This document shows, one piece after another, positions 25,384 to 34,324 of a stretch of 51,302 nt of DNA. The DNA comes from a bacterium (lineage in GTDB: Bacteria > Myxococcota_A > UBA9042). The DNA is taken from positions 1 through 51,302 of the forward strand of contig JAUIAC010000009.1 of assembly GCA_030425545.1 (NCBI GenBank). The letters are read 5' to 3'. Both the position numbers and the translations under genes were made by a program. Positions within the stretch are counted from its first letter, which is position 1. The number at the start of each line of letters is the position of its first letter. The notes below the pieces were generated by a model. The model was not told the origin of the DNA. It worked only from the letters and a program-made list of their open reading frames with translations, and made no database searches.

Positions 25384-26231
25384 GCGTCGTCCGCCACATC
25401 GCCGCCGACGTCCTCCGCGAGGCCACGGCGCGCCGCTACATGGCCGTCGTGTTCGGCCTCATCGCGCTCGGCCAGGTGACGCTGGCGCTCGCCTTGGACC
25501 TCGACGTCGTCGGTGGCGCCATCGTCACCAGCCGCTTCTTTGGCAACGCCCTCGGGGGCACCGCCACGGCCGGGGCCGCGGCGAGCGACCAGCTCCGACC
25601 GGTGTTCGCCGCGCTGACCGGCGCGACCTATCACCTGGGCTTGATCTTCGGCGTGCTGGCGACGGCGGACATCGCGGTCAAGAGCCTCTCACCCGGACGC
25701 GTGGAGCTGCTGCTGAGCCTGCCGGTGCGCCGTTGGGAGCTGATGCTCGGCACCTTCACTGGTGTCGGGCTCATCGCGCTCGGCGGTATGCTCTTCGCCG
25801 TGACGGGCTTCTGCGCCGTCCTCTTCTGGAAGGCCGGCTTCGCCACGTACGCGCCGGTCGCCGGCGCGCTGATGTCGGTCTTCGGCTTTCTCGTCGTCTA
25901 CGCGGTGATGTTGCTGGCCACCACGCTCGCCCGCTCCGCCGCCCTGGCGTCGGCCGCCGGCTTCCTGGTTTATCTGCTCAGCGTCATCGCGGACGACCGC
26001 GAGGAGGTGCGCTCGTGGTTCACCGCGGGCTGGACCCGCGAGCTGGCCGGGTGGGTGGTGGCCCCCTTGCCACGGGTGCGCACCCTGGGCCGGCTCGCGC
26101 GCGCCATCGGCAGCGACGGTCTGGAGGCTCTGTGGACCGCCGACGCCGGCGCCGCGATCCTTGGCGCGGCAGCCTTCGGTGGCGCCTGTCTGGCGCTCGC
26201 CATCGTCCGCGTCGAGCGGAAGGACTGGTAG
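25380..26231 (+). CDS. ABC-2 type permease
   Basis: A 283-residue protein starting in the ATGA overlap with the ATPase. About six hydrophobic helices: residues 20-38, 82-98, 120-140, 155-180, 185-205 and 260-277. The LSLPVRRWELMLGTFTG segment, between the second and third helices, is the coupling region common in NosY/ABC-2 permeases that work on lipid, copper or polymer export. The substrate is not predictable from sequence. It is followed three bases later by an anchored protein. Confidence 0.88.
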   Translation: MSVVRHIAADVLREATARRYMAVVFGLIALGQVTLALALDLDVVGGAIVTSRFFGNALGGTATAGAAASDQLRPVFAALTGATYHLGLIFGVLATADIAVKSLSPGRVELLLSLPVRRWELMLGTFTGVGLIALGGMLFAVTGFCAVLFWKAGFATYAPVAGALMSVFGFLVVYAVMLLATTLARSAALASAAGFLVYLLSVIADDREEVRSWFTAGWTRELAGWVVAPLPRVRTLGRLARAIGSDGLEALWTADAGAAILGAAAFGGACLALAIVRVERKDW

Positions 26232-26234
26232 CCC

Positions 26235-27416
26235 ATGAAGTCGCGCCGAACAGCGCTGGGTGTCGCAGCTGCGGTGGTCCTCGTCGGGCTGGCGTCGTGG
26301 CTGGGCCGCAGTGAGCCCCCCGCCGCGGACACCGTGCCGCTCGCCTTTCCGCGAGACGAGGTGGACAGCGACGAGGGCGACGGGGACGACGAGGCCCCGT
26401 CGGCGGCGACGGACGCCCCAGCTCAGGGTCCGGGAGGCCTGGTGCTGCCCGGGAAGCTGCCGCCTCTGCCTGGGGCTGGCGGGCCCCGCGGTCACGAGCT
26501 CGCCATGCGACGGGCGCTCTCCCCGCCCGGGACAGGTCACCTCGTGATCAACTCGGCAGCGCTGCTCCGCAGCGAGCTGGCCCAGCGCATGCTGCGCTGC
26601 CGCGGTCAGCGGGCCCGCGCCGGCTTCGACCGGCTGCGCGAGGTCAGCGGCGTCGATCTCCAGCGCGACGTGGACGCCGTCGGCATGAGTGACAAGGTCA
26701 TGGCCGTGACCGGGCGTATCAAGGACTTCAAGCTGCCGCCGGGGGCGACGGAGGAGCGCTACGGCGACGGCGCCCGCCTGGTGACCCTGCCCGCGCGCGC
26801 GAGCGAAGGGGCGCCCGCCGAGCCCGGGAGCTCGGGAGCGAAGGCGCGCAGGCCGCCGATGGTCTTGGCCCGAATCGGGGACCACACCCTGCTCGTCGCG
26901 TCGAGCGCCGCGGAGGCGCGAGCCGCGGTCGACCGGTTTGAGGGGCGGGCTGCCTCCGAGCCCGTGACCCCCGGCAACGGTGACGTCCAGGGGCAGCTGC
27001 TGCCCGGCGACATCGCGACCTTCCTCGGGAGCGGAGGGTCGAAGCCGGGCGCCGACGGCACACCCGAGCAGCCCATGGCGCAGGCCCTGCGACGCCTCAC
27101 GCAACGGGCGCGGCTGCGCATGAACGTCAACGAAGACGTGGCCATGAGCCTCGACTTCGACGCCACCGACGCCAGCCACAGCGAGGAGCTGGCGCAGACG
27201 ATCCGCGGCGGCGTCGCGCTCATGCGACAGGCGGCGCGGCAGTCCGGGCGCAGCACCTTGGAGGGCCTGCTCGACAGAGCGCGCTTCGTGGAGCCAGACG
27301 GTGAGGCGGTCGGGCTCGACCTGGCGCTGCCCGGCTCCTGGATCCTCGCCCGCATGGGCTGCGACGCCGAGGGTCGTCCCCTTCCGCGGGCGCCCGCCGC
27401 TGGGCCGACCGATTGA
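26235..27416 (+). CDS. Membrane-anchored hypothetical protein in the ABC operon
   Basis: A 393-residue protein with an N-terminal signal anchor (residues 8-23, GVAAAVVLVGLASWLG), then an Asp/Glu-rich linker (35-55) and a Pro/Gly linker. Residues 90-380 are globular: HLVINSAALLRSELAQRML, VMAVTGRIKDF, RPPMVLARIGDHTLLVASSAAEARAAVDRF, and an amphipathic C-terminal half. No catalytic motif is recognised. Probably periplasmic. It starts three bases after the permease and overlaps the PhyH gene, so it is likely an accessory partner of the exporter. Confidence 0.75.
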   Translation: MKSRRTALGVAAAVVLVGLASWLGRSEPPAADTVPLAFPRDEVDSDEGDGDDEAPSAATDAPAQGPGGLVLPGKLPPLPGAGGPRGHELAMRRALSPPGTGHLVINSAALLRSELAQRMLRCRGQRARAGFDRLREVSGVDLQRDVDAVGMSDKVMAVTGRIKDFKLPPGATEERYGDGARLVTLPARASEGAPAEPGSSGAKARRPPMVLARIGDHTLLVASSAAEARAAVDRFEGRAASEPVTPGNGDVQGQLLPGDIATFLGSGGSKPGADGTPEQPMAQALRRLTQRARLRMNVNEDVAMSLDFDATDASHSEELAQTIRGGVALMRQAARQSGRSTLEGLLDRARFVEPDGEAVGLDLALPGSWILARMGCDAEGRPLPRAPAAGPTD

Positions 27417-28219
27417 GCCAGAGAGACGCCCAGCCGGCCCCTGCGCCACCAGCCGACACCGGCGACCACCTCCCCAGGCGGCCGTGGCCCTCGTTCGCCC
27501 TCCCTGTGGAGCGCGACGCGGCGATGTCCGCGGCCCGCACCGGGGGTGTGGTGGCGCTGCGCGGGGTGGTGACCGCCGGCCACGTCGCGGCCCTGAGGGC
27601 GCGCGCGATCGAAGACGCGTGCCGGTGCGGGTTGTTGACGCCCACCGGGGGCGTGCCGGCGGGCCTGGCCTGGCGCCCGACCATGTACGAGGACCCACGC
27701 TGGATCCGCCTGCAGCAGACGCTGACCCTGACACAGGAGTTCCGCGCCTTGGGCGACGCACCCGCGCTCCTCGCCGTCTTGCGATCGCTCTGCGGTGGCG
27801 AGGTGACGACGCGGGTCGGCGACATCTGCCGCATCGCCCTGCCCCACGCGCCCGAGCACGCCACGCGTCCGCACCAGGACGCGTGGTATGTGCCCGGGCC
27901 GCCGAACCTGTGGACCGCGTGGTTCCCTCTGCACCCCTGCGCGCCAGACGAAGGGGGGCTGGCGGTGTGGTCGGGCTCGCACCAAGGCCCGCTGCGCCCT
28001 CATCACGAGACGGACCCGGGCAAGCTGGGCTGCGCTGTGCCCCCTGACGCAGTCTGGACCACGGGCCCGCTCGAGCCGGGCGACGCGGTGATCTTTCACG
28101 GCCTCTGCGTGCACCGCGCGTGGCCCAACCGGCACCCCAGCCGCCCCCGACTCTCGGCCGATTTTCGCTATCGTCCCCGGGCCTTGAGCGGGACCTCGCC
28201 AGCGTCCCCCCGCGACTGA
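27413..28219 (+). CDS. Phytanoyl-CoA dioxygenase (PhyH) family protein
   Basis: A 268-residue protein; a TTG start overlaps the previous stop (TTGA). Fe(II)/2-oxoglutarate ligands are visible: H154 and D156 in PHQDAWYV, the distal His at about 234 in FHGLCVHRAWPNR, and a 2-oxoglutarate-binding Arg in RPRLSADFRYR. WFPLHPCAPDEGGLAVWSGSH is a typical PhyH core. The substrate is unknown (lipid, small peptide or natural product are all possible). Overlap with the ABC operon suggests it modifies something exported. The N-terminal 30 residues are Pro/Ala-rich. Confidence 0.85.
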   Translation: MSQRDAQPAPAPPADTGDHLPRRPWPSFALPVERDAAMSAARTGGVVALRGVVTAGHVAALRARAIEDACRCGLLTPTGGVPAGLAWRPTMYEDPRWIRLQQTLTLTQEFRALGDAPALLAVLRSLCGGEVTTRVGDICRIALPHAPEHATRPHQDAWYVPGPPNLWTAWFPLHPCAPDEGGLAVWSGSHQGPLRPHHETDPGKLGCAVPPDAVWTTGPLEPGDAVIFHGLCVHRAWPNRHPSRPRLSADFRYRPRALSGTSPASPRD

Positions 28220-28251
28220 ACTCGGGGTGAGCGACACCCCGCACGTTCTGC

Positions 28252-28257
28252 TAGCCT
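28252..28257 (+). promoter_or_regulatory. -10-like TAGCCT before the kinase gene
   Basis: GCTAGCCTCCCG lies 18 bases before the kinase ATG and repeats the TAGCCTCCCG seen at the encapsulin promoter (1771). The -35 is poorly conserved here. Confidence 0.35.
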
Positions 28258-28275
28258 CCCGCGCGGCAGGGGACC

Positions 28276-31200
28276 ATGACCACGCAGTCACACCAACAAC
28301 AGCTGAGCAAGGGCGACGTGCTCGACGGCATGTACGTCATCGAGCGCTTCCTGGCCGGCGGCGGCATGGGCGAGGTGTACGTCGCGCGCGACACCCGCCT
28401 CGACCGACGGGTCGCTGTGAAGCTGCTCCACACCGACGTCGCAGAGGAGCTCGAGAGCGCCACCCGCTTTCAACGGGAGGCGCAGGTCCTGTCCCGCGTG
28501 GTGCACCCCAACGTCGTGGCCATCTACGGCTTCGGTCGGCACGAGGGCGCCTGGTACATCCTCATGGAGTACGTCGACGGACCGAGCTTGGAGGACGCCC
28601 TCGACGAGCGCGGCCACCTCCCGCTGGCTGACGCCGTTTCGGTCGCGAGACAGGTGGCCAGCGGGCTCGCCGAGGCCCACGCCCACGGCATCATCCACCG
28701 CGACATCAAGCCGGGGAACGTGCTGCTGAGGAAGCTCGCCTCGGGGGCGCTCCTCGCCAAGGTCGTCGACTTCGGGCTGGCGCGCGCCTTCGACCACGAC
28801 GTCACGGTCGCCGCCAAGGTCACCGGCCAGAACGCGCTCCTGGGCACGCCCGCCTACATGGCTCCGGAGCAGATTCAAGGCCAGGCGCTCGACGGCCGCT
28901 GCGACCTCTACGCCCTCGCGGTGCTCACGTACAAGATGCTCTGCGGCAACCTGCCCATCTACCGGTCTGGCATGCAGGCGCTGCTCATCGCCCACCTCGT
29001 GGATCCGCCTCGGCCGCTGCCCGCCCTGCCCGACGTGCAGCCCGGGGTCGTCGACGCGCTCGACCAGGAGCTCCAGCGCGCGCTGGCCAAGTCGTCCGAC
29101 GAACGCCACCCGACCGTGCTGGAGTTCGCCGACGGTCTCGAGTCGGCCTCCGGGCTCAGCGGACAACGCAGCCGCGCGGAGGCCGTGCCCTGCACCGCCT
29201 GCGGCCACCAAGGCCACCTCGGCTCGGCCTACTGCGAGGCCTGCGGCTCCGCGCTGCCCATGGCGCACTGCCCGGCTTGCGGCACGCAGCGCCACGGCGA
29301 GCGCTACTTCTGCGCGGCCTGCGGCACGTCGCTGCTCATGCCCACGCGCCGCTCGGTGCGGGAGGGCGAGGGCACGGTCTCGGATCCCAACCAAGCGGTC
29401 ACCGCGGCGGTGATCGCGGTGCGCATGGAGGGTGCGAAGGACCCCGACGAGCTCTCCGCGTCCTTCTCCGCGATCATCGAGCGCGAGGGTGGCCGGCCGC
29501 TCGCCGTCCTCGGCGACGAGTTCGTCGCGGTCTTCGGCTTGGGCGGCATGCGCGACGGGGAGGTCGAGGCCACCATCGACACCGCCTTGGTCATCGCCCG
29601 CGCAGCTGAGCGCGAGTCCGCGCAGGTGCGCATCGGCGTCGGGGTGGGCCGGGTCCGCACCCGCGGGGTCGGCGTCGCTTGGGGGACCGCGTGGGCAGGC
29701 GGCGAGGCGGTGACGCAGGCCCGCAAGGCCTCGGAGCTGGCGGGCGCCGGCGACCTGGTGCTCGCGCCGTCGACCTGGCGGGAGGTGCGAGGGGCCTTCA
29801 CCACGGAGGTCATCGGCCAACATCGCCGCGTGACGCGACACAAGGGCGGCCGGCGGCGCCGCCCGACCTGGGGGGTGACCCACGCGCACGACGCGCTCGT
29901 GGCGCGGGAGCTCTCGCTGACGCAGCTGCTCGCCAGCGCACGTCGGGTCTCACGGGACCAGGACATGCGGGTCGTGGCCGTGCATGGGGCCGCCGGCTCC
30001 GGCAAGAGCCGGCTGGTGGCGGCCCTCGCCGAGCGCCTGCAGGTCGAGTCTCCAGCGTGGCGGGTGGAGGCGGCGCGCTGCACCGCCATCGGGCTGCCGA
30101 GGCCCTACGAGCCCTTCGCCGACATCCTCCACGACCACGCCCGGGCGGACGGCGCCGGCCGTGTGGCGAGCGTGCCAGGGCTGCTCGACGCCAACGTCGA
30201 CGCGCTGGCCAAGCGTCGCCTCGCCTCGCTCGGGCGCCTCATGGGGGTGGGGGCCGAGGAGACGCTGCTGCTTCAGGCCGCGCGCCCAGCGTCGGAGGCC
30301 GAGCGCGACGGCGCGTTCGAGGCCTACGCCGCCTTCGTCCGCGGGCTCGCGGCGGAGAGCCCCCTCGCCATCGTCGTCGACGACATGCACCACGCGCGCC
30401 CGACCACGCTCGACCTCTTGGAGCACCTGGTCCGCGCCTGCGCCGACTGCCCGGTGCTCTTCGTGCTCAGCATGGACGCCGCGCAGGCCGACGCGGTGCT
30501 GACGCGCGTGCCGGTCGGCGCCACCCGGCTGCTGGTGGTCGAGGCCGCCCCGCTCGACGTCCGCGAGACCCGCGCGATGATCTCCGGGCTGCTCGGGTCC
30601 GCAGAGGTCCCAGCCGCCCTCGCCACGCAGGTGCGGGAGTTCACCGACGGGCTGCCGGCGCGCATCGAGGAGGTGGTCGACAGCCTCCGGGACGAAGGCG
30701 CCATCGTGCGGCGGGCCGAGGGCTGGGCGCTGCGGACCGGGGTCGACATCGGCGTCAGCCTGGCGCGCTCGCTCGGCGAGCTGGTGCGGGGTCGCTTCTC
30801 GCGGATGCCCCCGGCAGAGCGCGAGCTGGTCGAGGCCTTGGCGGTGAGCGGCGACGCGGCGCCCCGCACGCTGCTGGCCGCCATGCTCGACCGGCCGGTG
30901 GACGACAGCGAGCTGGAAGCCCTGTGCCGCAAGGGCTTGGCCCTGCGCGCGAGTCGGCGCTGGCTCGACGACCCCCGCGCGGTGCGCCTGCGCCAGCGCA
31001 CCGTCGCCGAGGTGGTGAGCACGACCACACCTGAGGGGCGTCGCCGCGCGCTGCACAGCCGCGCTGCCGCGTGGCTGACGCGCTGGGACGGCTCGCGCCC
31101 CCCTGGCTTCGGCGCCCTCGTGGCACGCCACTATCTGGCCGCCGGCGACGACGCGCAGGGCACGCGCTTTCTGCTCAAGGCGGCCCAAGAGGCGCTGCGG

Positions 31201-32253
31201 GCCTACGCCAACCGCGACGCGCTCGAGGCCATGAGCGCGGCCGTGGACGCCGCGCGCCGGTGGTCCAAGGAGGCCGACGCCTCGGGCGCCGACGAGGCCG
31301 CCGAGGCCCGTCAGCTGCTCCGCGACGCGCTGCTGGGTGTGGCCGAGATCGGCTTCCATGTCGGTGCCCTCGACGAGTCCCTCGCCGCCGCGGCCGCGGT
31401 CGCAGAGCTGGCCCCCGGCGAGGGTGACGCCGAGCGCGTGTTGCGGGCCCGCGCCGCCGTCGTGCTCGCCGAGGTCCGCTCACGGCGCGGCGACTACGCA
31501 GGGGCGCTGAGCGCGCTGGAAGACGCGGCGTCTGCGGACCGCGCGGGCATCCCGGGCGTGGGGCTCGCGGCCATCGCCGCGGGCCGGCGCGCCATGGTGC
31601 TGCTGCGCTCGGGCGACGCACAGGGTGCGCGCACCCTGGCCGGCGACGCGCTCGCGCGCTTCGAAGACGCGGTGCCCACCCAAGACGTGCAGAACGGGCT
31701 GGGGCGGCTGCGCACAGTGCTGGGCCACCTCGCCACGCGGGACCGCGACCTCGACGCCGCGGTCACGCACTACCATCAGGCCCGGGGTCACCACGAGCGC
31801 GGCGGCGACCGGGTCGGTGCGGCCATCGCGCTCTTGTCGGTCGGCAACACGGCCTACCTCGCCCAGGATCTCGACCGCGCCGAGCGCGTGTACCGAGACG
31901 TGGTCGCCCACTGTGCCGACATCGACTACGTGCAGGGCGTCGCCATGGCGCGGACCAACCTCGGCAACGTGCTGCTCGACCGGTCGTGCGTGACCGAGGC
32001 GCTGCTCGAGCTCGAGGCCGCGGAGGTCGAGATGCGTCGCATGAACGCGCTCGACACCCTGCCCGAGGCCCTCCGGCTCATCGCCCTCTGTCGTCTGGCC
32101 CAGGGCAAGCTGGCGGGCGCGGTCTCGTCGGCGACCGAGGCGGTCGCCATCGCGCGGGACATCGGCAACGACCGGCTCGAAGCCGCAGCCCAAGCGGCCC
32201 TCGACGACGCCGAGTCCCTGCTCTCCGCTCAGGAAGAGGACGACGACGTTTAG
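28276..32253 (+). CDS. Ser/Thr kinase with zinc ribbons, cyclase-like, AAA and TPR modules
   Basis: A 1325-residue cytoplasmic protein. Residues 20-290: Hanks-type kinase (GGGMGEVY, K49, HRDIKPGN with D143, D165FG, APEQ), apparently active. Residues 306-350: two zinc ribbons (CTACG...CEACG; CPACG...CAACG). Residues about 370-510: a class III nucleotide-cyclase-like domain; VLGDEFVAVFG keeps one metal Asp, but the first is replaced (VIAVRME instead of FADIVGFT), so it is probably inactive. Residues about 560-900: a STAND-like AAA domain with Walker A GAAGSGKS (571-578) and Walker B LAIVVDDMHHA. Residues about 960-1310: TPR-like helices. Such kinase-cyclase-ATPase-TPR proteins are typical of myxobacteria and act as signalling hubs. 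No membrane segment is seen. It is probably a single-gene unit, convergent with the ligase gene. Confidence 0.9.
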   Translation: MTTQSHQQQLSKGDVLDGMYVIERFLAGGGMGEVYVARDTRLDRRVAVKLLHTDVAEELESATRFQREAQVLSRVVHPNVVAIYGFGRHEGAWYILMEYVDGPSLEDALDERGHLPLADAVSVARQVASGLAEAHAHGIIHRDIKPGNVLLRKLASGALLAKVVDFGLARAFDHDVTVAAKVTGQNALLGTPAYMAPEQIQGQALDGRCDLYALAVLTYKMLCGNLPIYRSGMQALLIAHLVDPPRPLPALPDVQPGVVDALDQELQRALAKSSDERHPTVLEFADGLESASGLSGQRSRAEAVPCTACGHQGHLGSAYCEACGSALPMAHCPACGTQRHGERYFCAACGTSLLMPTRRSVREGEGTVSDPNQAVTAAVIAVRMEGAKDPDELSASFSAIIEREGGRPLAVLGDEFVAVFGLGGMRDGEVEATIDTALVIARAAERESAQVRIGVGVGRVRTRGVGVAWGTAWAGGEAVTQARKASELAGAGDLVLAPSTWREVRGAFTTEVIGQHRRVTRHKGGRRRRPTWGVTHAHDALVARELSLTQLLASARRVSRDQDMRVVAVHGAAGSGKSRLVAALAERLQVESPAWRVEAARCTAIGLPRPYEPFADILHDHARADGAGRVASVPGLLDANVDALAKRRLASLGRLMGVGAEETLLLQAARPASEAERDGAFEAYAAFVRGLAAESPLAIVVDDMHHARPTTLDLLEHLVRACADCPVLFVLSMDAAQADAVLTRVPVGATRLLVVEAAPLDVRETRAMISGLLGSAEVPAALATQVREFTDGLPARIEEVVDSLRDEGAIVRRAEGWALRTGVDIGVSLARSLGELVRGRFSRMPPAERELVEALAVSGDAAPRTLLAAMLDRPVDDSELEALCRKGLALRASRRWLDDPRAVRLRQRTVAEVVSTTTPEGRRRALHSRAAAWLTRWDGSRPPGFGALVARHYLAAGDDAQGTRFLLKAAQEALRAYANRDALEAMSAAVDAARRWSKEADASGADEAAEARQLLRDALLGVAEIGFHVGALDESLAAAAAVAELAPGEGDAERVLRARAAVVLAEVRSRRGDYAGALSALEDAASADRAGIPGVGLAAIAAGRRAMVLLRSGDAQGARTLAGDALARFEDAVPTQDVQNGLGRLRTVLGHLATRDRDLDAAVTHYHQARGHHERGGDRVGAAIALLSVGNTAYLAQDLDRAERVYRDVVAHCADIDYVQGVAMARTNLGNVLLDRSCVTEALLELEAAEVEMRRMNALDTLPEALRLIALCRLAQGKLAGAVSSATEAVAIARDIGNDRLEAAAQAALDDAESLLSAQEEDDDV

Positions 32254-32304
32254 CAGCGTGCAGCCTGGGGCGACACGCCGCGCAAGCCTCGCGCGCCGAA
32301 GCGC

Positions 32305-34104
32305 TCAGCCCTCGTCGGCGTAGAGCCCGTCGATGACCGTGGCGTAGCGGGACTCCACGACGCGGCGCTTGAGGCTCATCTTCGGTGTCAGCTCACCGTT
32401 CTCCACCGAGAACTCGTCGGCGATCAACGCGAACTTGCGGACCCGCTCGTAGCCCTTGAACCCGCCACTCACGGCCGCCAGCGCGCGACCGACGTGGTCG
32501 TGCACCGCTGGCGACCGCAGCAGCTGGGGCCAGCCCTCCGACACGCCGTGGCTGCGTGCCCAGGACTCCACAGCCTCGCGGTCCGGCACGATCAGCGCGA
32601 CGTTGTAGGGCCGGTTCATGCCGTGCACGTAGGCTTGGGCCACCTCCCCCGCCAGCTGCAGCTGATCCTCCAGCGGCGCGGGCACGACGTACTTGCCGTT
32701 CTCGAGCTTGTATTGCTCCTTGATCCGCCCCGTGATCCACACGAAGCCGTCCGCGTCGATTCGACCGCGGTCCCCGGTGCGGAAGGCGCCGTCAGCGGTC
32801 ATCACCGCGGCGGTGGCCTCTGGCAAGCCGTGGTAGCCCTTCATGACGTTCGGCCCCTTGATCAGGATCTCGCCGTCCGTCTCGCTGTCCACCTCACCGT
32901 CCAGCGCGCTGCGATCGATGCGCACCTCAACGCCGGGGATGGGCAGCCCGACCGAGCCGATCCGTCGGGCGTCCGGCCGGTTGGCGCAAGCAATGGGGCT
33001 GGTCTCGGTCAAGCCGTAGCCCTCGATCACCAGGATGCCCAGGTTGTCGATGAACTCCGCCACCTCCGGCGCCAGCGCCGCGCCGCCCGAAAACGCGAAG
33101 CGCAGGCGCCCGCCGAAACGCGCCCGCACCTTGCTGAACACGACCCGGTCGAAGAGCCGATGCTTGGCCTCGACACGGAGATCGACCTTGCCGCGCTCCG
33201 CCAGGGCCTTGCGCCGCGCCGCGTTGGCGATGGCGGCCTCGAAGAGCCGCTGCTTGACGCCGCCTTCCGCCGCGATGCGCTTCTTCACACCGTCGTAGAT
33301 CTTGTTGAACACCCGCGGCACGGCCACGAGCACGGTGGGCCGCACCTCGACCAGATTGTCGACCAGCTTGGGCACCGACTCGGCGAAGGCGGTCGCGGCG
33401 CCCACGCTGATCAGGCAGTGGAGCTCTGCGGTCTGCCCGAACGAGTGGGCCCACGGCAGGAAGCTCAGCGTGAGGTCGTCGCCTCCCCAGGGGATGAACG
33501 CCTGAATCGCGTTGACATTGGAGATCAGGTTGTTGTGAGTCAGCAAGACACCCTTTGGTTGACCTGTTGTCCCCGAGGTGTAGATGAAGGCACAGACGTC
33601 TTGCGGCTCGATGCGGGCGCTCGGCACCGGCGGGCGCGGCGGCTCCGTCAGCGACGCGAGGCTGGACTCGTGGCCGGCCGGCAGCGCCATGCAGCGCAGC
33701 TCGACGCCAGCGTCGGCAGCCCAGGGGCGCATCTGCTCGAAGATGGACTCCGTCGACGTCACCAGCAGACGCGCCCCCGAGTCGCGCAGGATGTACTGCC
33801 AGTCCTTGGGCTGTTGGCTCTCGTACATCGGCACGAAGCGCGCGCCGAGCCCGTAGGACGCGTACGCGCACACCGCCCACTCGACCCGGTTGCCGGCCAC
33901 CATGGCCACCGCGTCGTCGCGCCCGATCCCGAGGGACGCCAGGCCAGCGCGCATCGCGTCGACCTCGGCGCCGAACTCGGCGTAGGTCATCCACCGCCAC
34001 GCGCCGCCCTGCTTGGTGCCGAAGAGCTTGCGCGAACCGTAGCGGGCCACGGAGCGCTCGAGCATGTCGATCAGGTCGGTGAACACAGCGTGGGCTTCGG
34101 ACAT
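32305..34104 (-). CDS. Long-chain acyl-CoA synthetase (AMP-forming)
   Basis: A 599-residue protein; the ATG at 34104 follows GGAGGAG. It has the adenylate-forming signatures: YTSGTTGQPKGVLLTH (P-loop), SFGQTAELHCLISVGA, YGLTETSPIACANRP, and the C-terminal TGDRGRIDADGFVWITGRIKEQYKLENGKYV. It activates fatty acids to acyl-CoA through an acyl-AMP intermediate; in bacteria these serve beta-oxidation or lipid synthesis. A thiolase gene 11 kb away is not in the same operon. Divergent from the lipoprotein gene at 34325. Confidence 0.93.
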   Translation of the reverse strand: MSEAHAVFTDLIDMLERSVARYGSRKLFGTKQGGAWRWMTYAEFGAEVDAMRAGLASLGIGRDDAVAMVAGNRVEWAVCAYASYGLGARFVPMYESQQPKDWQYILRDSGARLLVTSTESIFEQMRPWAADAGVELRCMALPAGHESSLASLTEPPRPPVPSARIEPQDVCAFIYTSGTTGQPKGVLLTHNNLISNVNAIQAFIPWGGDDLTLSFLPWAHSFGQTAELHCLISVGAATAFAESVPKLVDNLVEVRPTVLVAVPRVFNKIYDGVKKRIAAEGGVKQRLFEAAIANAARRKALAERGKVDLRVEAKHRLFDRVVFSKVRARFGGRLRFAFSGGAALAPEVAEFIDNLGILVIEGYGLTETSPIACANRPDARRIGSVGLPIPGVEVRIDRSALDGEVDSETDGEILIKGPNVMKGYHGLPEATAAVMTADGAFRTGDRGRIDADGFVWITGRIKEQYKLENGKYVVPAPLEDQLQLAGEVAQAYVHGMNRPYNVALIVPDREAVESWARSHGVSEGWPQLLRSPAVHDHVGRALAAVSGGFKGYERVRKFALIADEFSVENGELTPKMSLKRRVVESRYATVIDGLYADEG

Positions 34105-34210
34105 GGGAGCTCCTCCGGGCGCGGGTGGCCGGGAGTGTGGCGCAGCGCGCCGGCGGTCGTAAACCGCGTCGCGGGCTGGGTCGCCGGGCCCCAGGCGGCG
34201 GGCGTCGTCG

Positions 34211-34239
34211 TGGCGACCGGCAGCGGCAGGGTGTATGGT
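34211..34239 (+). promoter_or_regulatory. Promoter-like TGGCGA-N17-TATGGT
   Basis: TGGCGA (34211-34216), a 17-base spacer and TATGGT (34234-34239), 85 bases before the lipoprotein ATG at 34325. The TATGGT also covers an in-frame ATG, which argues that the long open frame's first ATG is not the start. Confidence 0.35.
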
Positions 34240-34324
34240 TCTGCGAATGCGAAGTCGCGACCGCGGGCCCGCACGCCTCACGGGCGCCGCCCACGCCCGG
34301 TCCACCCGCTCGGAGATCCCACGC

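Noticed and set aside
34235..34324. Upstream ATG of the IgGFc-type lipoprotein gene
   Set aside because: The first ATG lies in a likely -10 element and would put about 30 basic residues before the signal sequence; 34325 has GGAG.
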